Shown here one piece after another: positions 1 to 7,118 of a DNA stretch of 15,177 nt. Each line of letters opens with the position of its first letter. Position 1 is the stretch's first letter. The position numbers and the translations under genes were made by a program. The notes under the pieces were generated by a model. The model was given only the letters and a program-made list of their open reading frames with translations. It made no database searches and was not told the DNA's origin. The stretch is from Bacteroidota bacterium (lineage in GTDB: Bacteria; Bacteroidota; Bacteroidia; Bacteroidales; Bacteroidaceae). The stretch covers positions 1 through 15,177 of the forward strand of contig JAFABV010000009.1 in NCBI GenBank assembly GCA_023425865.1. The letters are read 5' to 3'.

Positions 1-88
1 TTTGCGATGGGCGGATACCACGGAAACTGCTGCCGTTCTCTATTTCTCCCTTTCTCCTCAGGCCGTAGGCCCTTTGATTCCCTCCTCT
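1..88. repeat. 88-bp perfect terminal direct repeat, left copy
   Basis: Bases 1-88 are identical, in the same orientation, to bases 15090-15177. The unit is pyrimidine-rich on the plus strand in its second half and contains a short GGCC-GTA-GGCC hairpin at about 61-71. No coding function is credible. Because the two copies sit exactly at the ends of the window, they may be a true repeat flanking the locus, the overlap of a circular molecule, or the repeat on which an assembly graph broke. The sequence alone cannot separate these. Confidence 0.95.
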
Positions 89-345
89 TCCTCTGCATCG
101 AAGATGCAAAACTCCAAACTCTCTGCGCCTCTGCGTGCAAAAAAAGCATCTGCGTGAAATCACTACCCCTCACTTTAACACGGATGGTAATTTCGAGATT
201 TCCGTGCCATCCGTGTAAAAAAAGGACGTGTGGCGACGTATATCGTTGCGCACGTGGGGGGTATTTTTACACGCAGAGCCGCAGTGTTTTAGGGCGCTGT
301 GCCTCTCTTTAGAGGGGAGGGGCTAAAGGAGAAACGGTAGTAGTT
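89..345. repeat. Composite palindromic intergenic repeat, left copy
   Basis: Gene-free stretch made of small inverted elements. A 6-bp hairpin lies at 94-108 (TGCATC-GAA-GATGCA). The core CTCTGCGCCTCTGCGTG is at 121-137, and a near-complement of it (14 of 17 bases) is at 270-286. Between them is a perfect 10-bp stem, ACACGGATGG at 178-187 and CCATCCGTGT at 207-216. Further out, the bases around 326-345 resemble an inverted, diverged piece of the 88-bp repeat (about 28-50). The whole therefore reads as a large imperfect palindrome centred near 200. A diverged copy of the same core lies in the right flank at 14934-15060. It resembles dispersed non-coding repeat families (MITE-like or REP-like); the identity is unknown to me and the alignment was made by eye. 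Confidence 0.7.
178..216. repeat. Perfect 10-bp inverted repeat inside the left composite repeat
   Basis: The arms 178-187 and 207-216 are exact complements with a 19-base loop, and a run of seven A follows at 217-223. On the minus strand the T run precedes the stem, so this is not a normal intrinsic terminator for the PUL operon. The right flank has a degraded counterpart around 15026-15061 (CACGGAT ... ATCCG), which suggests a shared repeat module. Confidence 0.6.
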
Positions 346-403
346 CTTGTTTCAAGGGATGAGAAGAAGTCTCACCGCTTATCGCATAGATATAGGCGTT
401 AAC

Positions 404-434
404 AAAAAGAGGATGTGCCGAAGTGCACATCCTC
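404..434 (-). terminator. Intrinsic terminator of the PUL operon
   Basis: Read on the minus strand, a 10-bp perfect stem GAGGATGTGC / GCACATCCTC (bases 434-425 and 418-409) encloses a six-base ACTTCG loop and is followed directly by five T (408-404). It begins 8 bases after the stop codon of the second GH32 gene (stop at 444-442). Stem, loop and T run are as expected of a Rho-independent terminator, so this marks the 3' end of the operon. Confidence 0.88.
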
Positions 435-441
435 CTGAGTA

Positions 442-2277
442 TTAGCGTAGGGGGTAAATCTTATACTTCCCCCCTTTGACCGTAATCTTATGGTAAGGTT
501 CGGTCGGGAACACGAGATTCGTCATTGCCATCTTTCCATCGGCATCCAGAATCTCAATACTACTGTGGTCTATGAAGATTTGAAGCGATTTGATTCGTCC
601 GCGGGTAGGGGCTTTGGTCACTGCCGAAAAGGCATCGCTGAAGCTGGTGTCTCCACTTTTGCTTCGGTCCATACTGAATGTTTCGTCCGTGCCGTTGTAG
701 GTCATGGTCACCTGTTCGCCCTTGCTGTTTGCGAGTACGATAGAGGTATTGCCTTTCAATTCTACGTCTACCCTGCAAGCTGCCAGCAGTTTCGTTACGG
801 GTTTTGTGCTGAAGGCTGCCATGGTTTCTTTACTTGGCTTCACACTGCAATAGCTTTCGCCCTGATAGTCGAAGAGCGCGAGGTCGCGTGCGATGGAGTT
901 GGCCGACCGGTATTGCTGTGTCGGCACTGTGTTGGCATACTGCCAGTTGCTCATCCATGCCATTGCTACGTGACGTCCATCGGGCGCGTTGTCGAAGGTA
1001 ACGGTGGCATAATGATCCTTCCCCCAATCCATCCATTTGGTTTCTTCGGGACTATCCTCACATACAAATTTATGTCCGTCGAATGTGCCAACGAAGTATT
1101 GGGTGGCTGACCCACCGTAGGGCCCACCGGGATTGATGTTGCAAATCAGCACCCATTTCTCCTTTGTTGTTTTCGCGTCTGTGGCTTGTGTCTTGTCGGT
1201 GTTGTTGAAACGGGTGTTGGCCGATACCGGCATACGTAGCAGGTCGGGGCATTCCCATACACCGTCGTGGTTGCCGTAACCCTCGCCGAAGCTGCTTTCG
1301 TAGGTCCAGTCTTTAAGATTAGGTGAGCTATAGATGTTCATCTGTTGTCCCGCGGCGAGTATCAGGTTCCACCGGTTGATGTCTTTGTTCCAGAAAATAT
1401 GCGGGTCGCGAAAGTCGGGCACGGTAGAGGTAATCACGGGATTGAACTCATATTTGGTAAAGGTCTTGCCTCCATCGGTGCTGTAAGCCAGGCTCTGGGT
1501 TTGGCTTCTTCCTGCTGAGGTGTACATGGCGACGATGGCACCGGCACCAAAACCAGCAGTGTTATTATGGTCTACTACGCTCGACCCGCTGAAGACGGTA
1601 CCCAGCGCATCGGGCTCCACGGCTTCGCCTTCAAACGTCCAGTGGATGAGGTCAGTCGAGGTGGAGTGTCCCCAAGTCATATTTTCCCATTGTGAACCGT
1701 AGGGGTTGTGCTGGAAATAAAGGTGCCATACGCCGTCTTTATAGAACATGCCGTTTGGATCGTTCATCCAGCCCCACAATGGCGTGTGGTGGTATGCTGG
1801 TCTGAATTTCTCGCGGTTGGTGGTGTCGAAAGTGTCTGAGGTCTTCAGCTGGTTCCAGCAGGCAAAGTCTTTCATGGGGCTCTTGGTACGACGGTCGGCC
1901 GTGTTGTTGAACGTAATATCCAGAAGAAGCTCATTGCCATATTTTCGCAGCGACAGCGGCACATAGTAGTCTGTCTTGTCGGCACTCAGTCTGCAGTTGA
2001 ATTCCTTCACCACTTGCCCATTCTTGATTACCTTGACATGTGCCATGTCCTCCCGTTCCTCAATGGGTAGAAGCAGGAAGCGCTCGTTGGTCATCAGTCG
2101 GAGCATGCAATGGCTGTCGCTCAGAAAGTGGAAATCGTTGGATTGGAGGCTGCTGGCCTGCATGGCAGCAACATGTAGGAACAAACAGGCGACACATCCG
2201 AGAAATAGTCTTTGGGCACAGGCGCACAGGCCTTGAATATCCGATTTGATTGGTGTGGTGATGAAATGATTGCTCAT
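442..2277 (-). CDS. GH32 exo-type beta-fructosidase (levanase/inulinase family)
   Basis: Glycoside hydrolase family 32 enzyme, expected to remove terminal fructose from fructans or sucrose-type ends with retention of configuration. With the chosen start it has 611 residues. Visible are a signal peptide (hydrophobic stretch about 23-38, likely cut near MQA-SS), an N-terminal beta-rich region (about 45-150) like the extension found before many Bacteroidetes GH32 exo-enzymes (DUF4980 type), the five-bladed propeller from about 155, and a C-terminal beta-sandwich (about 480-611). The three catalytic motifs are intact: WMNDPNG (nucleophile Asp173), FRDP (transition-state Asp291) and WECP (acid/base Glu342). 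An in-frame GTG at 2373 and an ATG at 2340 give longer forms, but the GTG lies inside an inverted repeat and the ATG at 2277 places the signal peptide better. No lipobox is convincing, so periplasmic location is favoured. It follows the small protein after 170 bases and is the last gene before the terminator. Family certain; exo mode and linkage preference are inferred from architecture. Confidence 0.93.
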   Translation of the reverse strand: MSNHFITTPIKSDIQGLCACAQRLFLGCVACLFLHVAAMQASSLQSNDFHFLSDSHCMLRLMTNERFLLLPIEEREDMAHVKVIKNGQVVKEFNCRLSADKTDYYVPLSLRKYGNELLLDITFNNTADRRTKSPMKDFACWNQLKTSDTFDTTNREKFRPAYHHTPLWGWMNDPNGMFYKDGVWHLYFQHNPYGSQWENMTWGHSTSTDLIHWTFEGEAVEPDALGTVFSGSSVVDHNNTAGFGAGAIVAMYTSAGRSQTQSLAYSTDGGKTFTKYEFNPVITSTVPDFRDPHIFWNKDINRWNLILAAGQQMNIYSSPNLKDWTYESSFGEGYGNHDGVWECPDLLRMPVSANTRFNNTDKTQATDAKTTKEKWVLICNINPGGPYGGSATQYFVGTFDGHKFVCEDSPEETKWMDWGKDHYATVTFDNAPDGRHVAMAWMSNWQYANTVPTQQYRSANSIARDLALFDYQGESYCSVKPSKETMAAFSTKPVTKLLAACRVDVELKGNTSIVLANSKGEQVTMTYNGTDETFSMDRSKSGDTSFSDAFSAVTKAPTRGRIKSLQIFIDHSSIEILDADGKMAMTNLVFPTEPYHKITVKGGKYKIYPLR

Positions 2278-2344
2278 TGGATATAGAGTTGTGGTTTTAC
2301 TTGATGATTCGTAGTTGGTGTGATTGGTCTCGAACAACATATTG

Positions 2345-2440
2345 GGTATAACTGTTGAGCGGAGTCTAATCACTCACCGCCTCACAATAGTGGTACTTTG
2401 GTCAGTGGCTTTTAGGTGATGAGTGACAGACTGTTATACC
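2345..2440. repeat. Long imperfect inverted repeat in the intercistronic gap
   Basis: Three nested complementary segments face each other: GGTATAAC (2345-2352) with GTTATACC (2433-2440), AGTCT (2363-2367) with AGACT (2428-2432), and CACTCA plus CC (2371-2378) with TGAGTG plus GG (2420-2425, 2415-2416). A roughly 36-base apical loop remains. It fills most of the only sizeable gap inside the operon (2278-2447), between the small protein and the last GH32. No TAnnTTTG box was found in this gap on the minus strand. The element may be a structured RNA segment affecting processing, stability or translation of the last gene, or the remnant of a small repeat; the role is unknown. Confidence 0.55.
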
Positions 2441-2447
2441 GACGGTT

Positions 2448-2639
2448 CTATTCAAATCCGTCATCCGTGGGTTCTTCGTCCCATACACTTCCGTACTGAT
2501 AGCTCTTGGCATTGAAGCTGCCATTGAATACTTCAGTCTGGTTCTGATTGACTGTTATGGTACCGGAGCCTCCCAACAAAGGTTCTGCCTCAACATGCAG
2601 ACACTTGCAGCGGGGAGATACGTAAACTCTTTTTTTCAT
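2448..2639 (-). CDS. Small 63-residue protein of the Bacteroidetes 'MKK..Y.SP..LL.GSG' type
   Basis: Function unknown. The start codon overlaps the stop of the preceding gene (ATGA at 2639-2636), which argues strongly for real, coupled translation. The peptide begins MKKRVYVSPRC and carries LLGGSG at residues 21-26, followed by an Asn/Gln-rich stretch and an acidic tail (DEEPTDDGFE). This pattern, a basic start with a Tyr and Ser-Pro and then Leu-Leu-x-Gly-Ser-Gly near residue 25, recurs in many small uncharacterised Prevotella and Bacteroides proteins. The Gly-Gly could be read as a double-glycine leader end, but the hydrophobic spacing is a weak match and no C39-type exporter is present here. 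There is no hydrophobic segment long enough for a membrane span or classical signal peptide. It is probably co-expressed with the PUL. Confidence 0.72.
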   Translation of the reverse strand: MKKRVYVSPRCKCLHVEAEPLLGGSGTITVNQNQTEVFNGSFNAKSYQYGSVWDEEPTDDGFE

Positions 2640-4102
2640 CTTACCATGATTTTTTTCTGGTTGACAATGTATATTCCCTTGGGCAGGCCGTCTGTGGCTT
2701 TGCCGCCGGTAACCTGGCTCTTTACCTGCGCTCCCGATACAGTATATACATCCACAAGCGTATCTTTGGCTACGGTAAGGCTGTTGACAGAAGTGGGATC
2801 AGATATGGAGAACGCCAGCGTTTTGGCAGCCGAGGGCAGTGACAGGTAGGCATGGAACGCGTTGATGGTAGCTTCTGCGCCACCCATTTTGAACTCGTTG
2901 GCACTCACACCCCACAAATTTTGGGCATTTTGGGGTGCATATACACCTATGAAGTTGTTCCCGAGTGTCGAGGGAGTAGCCTCAACGGCCTTGTTGGTAA
3001 AGGCTTGTTCTGTGGATGCGGTGACGCCTTCGGCGATCATTGGTGTGTTGGCTGCCACGGTTTGAACAATGTCGAACGTTACGGTCGCTGCGTCAGCCGC
3101 TGTCGAAATAGCTCCGAAGGTGGCAATATTGCTGGCGCCCAGGTCGGCGGCCGTGGTGGCAAATGGCAGGCAGGCCGTGTTTATGCCATCGGCCAACGTG
3201 CGTGTCATGGTCACTTTTTCGGCGGTGAAGCCTTCCGGTGCATGAAAGGCATAGCCCTCGTTGAGGTTCAGCTGGGCGGTCGTTCCGTTTGCCACAACAT
3301 TGAAATCGCCGAATGGCTGATCGGCATAGATCAGAATATTGGGATTCACGTTGCCGAAAGCATTATAGGCATCTTTCACGATCGAGCCTCGCAAGTCGAT
3401 GGAAGTCACTGTTGGAGACAGCTTGGCAGCCAGCGTCGCGAAGTCGTTGTAGCTTACTGTAGTCCATGAGTTATCGGTGTTGTTGCTTTCTCCTTGCATC
3501 CACGAACCTGTGAGTTTGATACTTCCTGTGAGCGAACCGTCAGCAATATCTTTCAGCGGGGTGCCGTTGACGGTGGGAAGGGGTTCCACTACCACATTAT
3601 CTATGTACACGGTCTCGTCTGCTGCTACGTCGCCCGTACATGCAGTGATAGCCATTACGCCGGGGTAATCGTTCAGCGTGGTATTGGCAGAAAGGTCGAA
3701 GACCACTTTCTGCCATTGTCCGGCAGAGCCATACCAGGCAGCATTGTGTACCCAATAGCCGACTGAGCCGTCGGTCGGGTCAGAGAGTTCTATCTGTACA
3801 TTATCATTGCCGCTACGTTTGAGCATAATAGAGATGCGTCGGTTTCCGGCCAAGTTGGGCTTAATCCAGTCACGGAACGGAATTTTCACGACTTTACTTG
3901 TGCTGGTCATAGTGAAACTGAGACACTGAGCAGAGGAGTTGATGCCACTCTTGTCAGGATTGGCTACTACCACTGGCGTGCCGTCGTCCCACAAACCACC
4001 CCGTGACCCAAGGGACTGGCTTTCACCATCCCAGAGCACGGTCTGTGCCATGGATGCCATGGAAGAAAGCATGATTGATGCCAGTAAAAATTGTTTCTTC
4101 AT
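2636..4102 (-). CDS. Secreted putative carbohydrate-binding protein with a type A C-terminal sorting-like tail
   Basis: A 488-residue exported protein of uncertain function. It starts with a clear signal peptide (MKKQFLLASIMLSSMASMAQ, cut near residue 19-20) and has no lipobox. Residues about 22-173 look like a galactose-binding or CBM-like beta-sandwich: WDGES near the start, WDDG at 38-41, alternating strands, and a closing strand YIDNVVVEP at 166-174. The middle (about 175-435) is Ala/Thr-rich, beta-type and unassigned. The last about 50 residues (VDVYTVSGAQVKS ... GLPKGIYIVNQKKIMVR) match the C-terminal pattern of type IX secretion type A sorting domains common in Prevotella. The gene is 11 bases after the endo-GH32 and overlaps the small protein by ATGA, so it is a core operon member. 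It has no catalytic motif I recognise; an accessory fructan-binding role is an inference from context. It does not correspond to a component I know from the B. thetaiotaomicron fructan PUL. Confidence 0.85.
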   Translation of the reverse strand: MKKQFLLASIMLSSMASMAQTVLWDGESQSLGSRGGLWDDGTPVVVANPDKSGINSSAQCLSFTMTSTSKVVKIPFRDWIKPNLAGNRRISIMLKRSGNDNVQIELSDPTDGSVGYWVHNAAWYGSAGQWQKVVFDLSANTTLNDYPGVMAITACTGDVAADETVYIDNVVVEPLPTVNGTPLKDIADGSLTGSIKLTGSWMQGESNNTDNSWTTVSYNDFATLAAKLSPTVTSIDLRGSIVKDAYNAFGNVNPNILIYADQPFGDFNVVANGTTAQLNLNEGYAFHAPEGFTAEKVTMTRTLADGINTACLPFATTAADLGASNIATFGAISTAADAATVTFDIVQTVAANTPMIAEGVTASTEQAFTNKAVEATPSTLGNNFIGVYAPQNAQNLWGVSANEFKMGGAEATINAFHAYLSLPSAAKTLAFSISDPTSVNSLTVAKDTLVDVYTVSGAQVKSQVTGGKATDGLPKGIYIVNQKKIMVR

Positions 4103-4113
4103 AAAGCTACTTG

Positions 4114-5709
4114 TTAATATTGATTGATTTTTATGTCACTGATGGTGATAGTACCACCATAATTGTTGATGCTCCAGCAGTTGCGGGCGATGCCGTAGAT
4201 GCGGTTGGTATAGCTGCATACGTCGTTGATAAACATCACGCAGACGCTGTTGTCTGTATAGATGGTCACTCGGTAGGTGTTGTCGTCGGGTCGTGAGAAG
4301 TTGTATCCGTCGATTCCGGCTATGAATCCCTTGCCTGCCGTTCCCTCTTCCTCGAAGTTCACTTTGCGCGTGTTGTCGTTTTCGGGATTAACAATCATAG
4401 AGTAATACTTCTCCGAGTCTGAACCCCTGACAAGTGATATGCCAAACTTGTCGGTGTTGCTTGCGGTCTTCACCGTGAATGAGATCTTGTTGTGTGCGCC
4501 AAGACGGTCGAACAGCGCAAAGGCATCACCCGTGAGGGTGTAGGTGCCGTTCTGTGCGGTTACTCCGCTTTCGCTCTGTGCCATGACCTTTACGTCATGA
4601 TCCTGGCTGTACTTGTTGCTGAGCGCGTCGGGTGCCCCGAGGGTCAGGGTGCCGTCTTCGTGCTGTATGAGCTTGTAGGCTACGAGGTTGCCGGCCCATT
4701 CAGGCTCATCAGGATATGCGCCTACGGCTGTGTTGTCTTTACCAGCTCGGGTGGGACACCACCCCCAGAGATACCTGTTGGTGCCGTCACTGGCGGTCTT
4801 TCCGGCATATAGGCCACGGCTGTCGAGAAATCCCTCGTGACTGTCGGGCCACAACCCAGCGTCGTTGGCGGTGCTTGCCTTCAGCTCTTCGAGGGTTTTT
4901 CCCTTGAAATACTGCACACGACGGATGGCAGCATGCTTCTCGCTGTATACCAGATACCACCAGTTGCCCATCTTGAACACGTCCGGACACTCATAGAAGC
5001 GGTCCCACATCATGTTCATGAACACACCTGCACTGGTCCAGCTCTTCAAGTCAGTGGATGTAAACTCAGCGAGAGCGCCCTTGCCGTTCTTCAGCGTGGC
5101 GATGACCATGTGGTACAACCCGTCATCGCCTTTGAACACGAATGGGTCACGAAACTCATTGTTATCGTAGCCATATTCGCCTCCACGCATCAGAAACGTG
5201 CGGCTCTTGCTCCAGTTCTTGAAGTCGGGCGAGGTGGCCATCATCACGGCTTGGGCCGCCTCCGAACTGCCGGGCATGTACTTGTTGCCGGTGTAGAAGG
5301 TGTAGTAGAGATGGTCAGCCTCGTTGTAGATGGTCGAGCCGGTGCCCAACGCGGCATCTTGCTCCTTGAGCCCACCACAGGGGATGAGTTCGCCCATAGA
5401 GGTGTAGCTCACGGCGTCTTTGGTGCTCACGGCCCAAATGGGATGGTAGGTACCGGCTGGATTGGGCCGGTAGTCTTGCAGGTAAAGCACCTTGAAATCG
5501 TTTTCCACGGGGTCGTAGAAGGGCATGGGGTCGCCCACGTAGCCTGTGTAGGGCTTGTAGAATGTGGTCTGCATCTGCTCGTCGGTCGATGCGAAGTAGG
5601 TGGCCGTGTTCCAGTCACGCTGTTCGACCACGGTGTCATCGCTGCTGCAGCTGCACAGTGGCAGTATTGTAAGGGCGGCTAAAGCTATGGTGTTGCACAT
5701 TGTTTTCAT
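4114..5709 (-). CDS. GH32 surface lipoprotein, probable endo-fructanase (endo-levanase-like)
   Basis: Family 32 glycoside hydrolase of 531 residues, expected to cut fructan into oligosaccharides at the cell surface. The N-terminus has a signal peptide ending in LCSCSSDD. Cys21 is the likely lipidated residue, and the Ser-Ser-Asp-Asp after it fits the acidic export signals of surface lipoproteins in Bacteroidetes. The catalytic triad is recognisable: GDPMPFYDP (nucleophile Asp60, replacing the usual WMNDPNG), FRDPF (Asp188) and YECPD (acid/base Glu240). The propeller covers about 45-350 and a C-terminal beta-sandwich follows (about 375-531), which may be of the DUF4975 type. No N-terminal extension like that of the other GH32 is present. 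Position directly after susC, susD and the DUF4960 gene equals that of BT1760, a known endo-levanase, so endo action on levan is the best guess; an inulin-type substrate is not excluded. It starts 9 bases after the DUF4960 gene. Confidence 0.92.
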   Translation of the reverse strand: MKTMCNTIALAALTILPLCSCSSDDTVVEQRDWNTATYFASTDEQMQTTFYKPYTGYVGDPMPFYDPVENDFKVLYLQDYRPNPAGTYHPIWAVSTKDAVSYTSMGELIPCGGLKEQDAALGTGSTIYNEADHLYYTFYTGNKYMPGSSEAAQAVMMATSPDFKNWSKSRTFLMRGGEYGYDNNEFRDPFVFKGDDGLYHMVIATLKNGKGALAEFTSTDLKSWTSAGVFMNMMWDRFYECPDVFKMGNWWYLVYSEKHAAIRRVQYFKGKTLEELKASTANDAGLWPDSHEGFLDSRGLYAGKTASDGTNRYLWGWCPTRAGKDNTAVGAYPDEPEWAGNLVAYKLIQHEDGTLTLGAPDALSNKYSQDHDVKVMAQSESGVTAQNGTYTLTGDAFALFDRLGAHNKISFTVKTASNTDKFGISLVRGSDSEKYYSMIVNPENDNTRKVNFEEEGTAGKGFIAGIDGYNFSRPDDNTYRVTIYTDNSVCVMFINDVCSYTNRIYGIARNCWSINNYGGTITISDIKINQY

Positions 5710-5718
5710 GTTTCTTCT

Positions 5719-7116
5719 TTATTTTTTCGGTGAGTTGTCCATCAGATAGTTGAATGCGTTGAGCGTCAGGGCCGCGATGTTCTTGTGATAGTTCTCTGTC
5801 ACGTCATCAATGCTGTACCAGTCGTAGCATCCCGAACCGATACAAACAATGCCTCCCTTGGTGGCCGTTGCCGGGAACTCCCAGGCTACTATGGCCCCGT
5901 CTCCACCGTAGGCCAGGTCTTGTGCCCCGGTCTCGTTGCGCCACGTCTCATAGTTGGCATATCCGCCCCAATCGGTTCCGATGTGCCATTGGGCTGTAGA
6001 GTTGGTGATGCGGTACCCCTTGTCTACAGTATAGACTGCATTGGGCTCATCGCTCTTCATGATGAGGTTTTGGAAGAGGGGATGCGTGGTATGTCCCTGA
6101 ATAAAGAAGCTCCACGGCGAGCTGACGGTTTCGGCGCTGGCCTCGGCCTGTCCCCAGCAGTTGTTCGGACAGGCATCGTTGTTCACGGCGCCTATTTCCG
6201 CGGGCATGTTGGTGGCAAAGCGTGTAAAGAGGAAGGCACCTCCGGCGTTGTAGTAGTCTCTGAGCTGAACGGCGGCCTGAATAGCTTCCGGCGCGGCACC
6301 CTCGAAGGCTGCCTTTCCGTCTACACCGCCGTCTTTGTGGAAGTGCCACCATATCACCTTGCACTGGCTGAGGTCTACCGTACCGTTCTTGATGTCGGCA
6401 AACGAGGCGTAGATCGAGTTGGGAATATTGGCCAGCATCCATCGGCAGGCGGTCTGTTCCTCGATGTTGAGTTGCTCCATGGTGGCCGCCAGTCCCACAT
6501 ATACCGCGGTGGGTTTACCTATCTTGGTCACGGTCACTACATAATCGGTTTTCGCGGTGTTGTTGGTGACGGTGAATGTCACCGGCTGTGTGAAGTCGGT
6601 GGGTATGCCGCTGCCGGGTGTCACCGTGGCGTCATCGCTCAGGGCGATGGTTGGGGTGAGGCGGGTGAGGTCTGCGTCTTCGGGCACATAGACCGAAATG
6701 GCGTGATGGGTCTCATCGATGATGCCGGTGTAGGTGTCATTGATGACAAACGACTTGATCTTGGCTTCATCGTGCTTCACCACAACGGTCCAGTTGAGAT
6801 AGACATCTCCATGGGTCACATGTATTACCTGAGGGTTGGTGAGATTTACCTTGTCGCCTACGTGCAGGTCACTCTCGGCCCCATCGCTCAGCGTGAGTGT
6901 TGTGATGGTCATGGCAGAGGCGTCGTAGGTTTCGGGTACCCGCACCGTGATGGTACGCGAGGCGTGGTCTATGGTACCGTCGTATTGGTCGAACGAGAGA
7001 GAAGTGACGGAGCATTCGCCGTCGAGTTGCAGGTCAGAGACCTGGCTTTCGCTGAATGCCGTGAGGGCGAGCAGTGTTGTCACAAACAGTAAAAGGCTTG
7101 AAATATACTTCTTCAT
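5719..7116 (-). CDS. DUF4960-type surface glycan-binding protein (SusE position)
   Basis: A 465-residue exported protein that by position and architecture is the fructan-binding partner of SusC/SusD, like BT1761. Residues 1-21 form a signal peptide. Two Ig-like repeats follow (about 38-115 and 118-199), each of the form 'x-F-x-x-x-GTID/GIID ... I-x-V-x-VPE ... VVV', as in DUF5018-like modules. The remainder (about 202-465) is the DUF4960 region, with motifs CKVIWWHFHKDGG (252-264), GGAFLFTRFATN (292-303), GHTTHPLF (341-348) and GGIVCIGSGCYDW (421-433); it recalls the ThuA/class I amidotransferase fold. The start at 7116 was preferred to an in-frame ATG at 7125 because GGAGG at 7130-7126 is 9 bases before it. 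The gene follows the susD stop by 2 bases. Odd: there is no cysteine near the end of the signal peptide, so no lipobox, unlike typical surface glycan-binding lipoproteins. Confidence 0.86.
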   Translation of the reverse strand: MKKYISSLLLFVTTLLALTAFSESQVSDLQLDGECSVTSLSFDQYDGTIDHASRTITVRVPETYDASAMTITTLTLSDGAESDLHVGDKVNLTNPQVIHVTHGDVYLNWTVVVKHDEAKIKSFVINDTYTGIIDETHHAISVYVPEDADLTRLTPTIALSDDATVTPGSGIPTDFTQPVTFTVTNNTAKTDYVVTVTKIGKPTAVYVGLAATMEQLNIEEQTACRWMLANIPNSIYASFADIKNGTVDLSQCKVIWWHFHKDGGVDGKAAFEGAAPEAIQAAVQLRDYYNAGGAFLFTRFATNMPAEIGAVNNDACPNNCWGQAEASAETVSSPWSFFIQGHTTHPLFQNLIMKSDEPNAVYTVDKGYRITNSTAQWHIGTDWGGYANYETWRNETGAQDLAYGGDGAIVAWEFPATATKGGIVCIGSGCYDWYSIDDVTENYHKNIAALTLNAFNYLMDNSPKK

Positions 7117-7118
7117 GA

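Noticed and set aside
94..286. CRISPR array, suggested by recurring short words in the left flank
   Set aside because: The repeats are few, inverted, diverged and irregularly spaced, with no cas genes nearby.
7..312. 101-codon plus-strand open frame in the left flank
   Set aside because: It runs through the 88-bp repeat and several hairpins, and its composition follows the repeats rather than coding sequence.
490..1110. 206-codon plus-strand open frame opposite the last GH32
   Set aside because: Shadow of a well-supported GH32 coding region; no start context, motif or operon partner.
2278..2373. N-terminal extension of the last GH32 to GTG 2373 or ATG 2340
   Set aside because: The GTG lies within the inverted repeat and the added residues would push the hydrophobic signal segment more than 50 residues into the protein.
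4837..5682. 281-codon plus-strand open frame opposite the endo-GH32 gene
   Set aside because: Antisense to a gene with all GH32 catalytic motifs; the product is rich in Val, His and Gly and resembles nothing recognisable.
5785..7092. 435-codon plus-strand open frame opposite the DUF4960 gene
   Set aside because: The minus-strand frame has a signal peptide, repeats and family motifs; the plus-strand product is low-complexity Gly/Val-rich with no motif, as expected of an antisense shadow.
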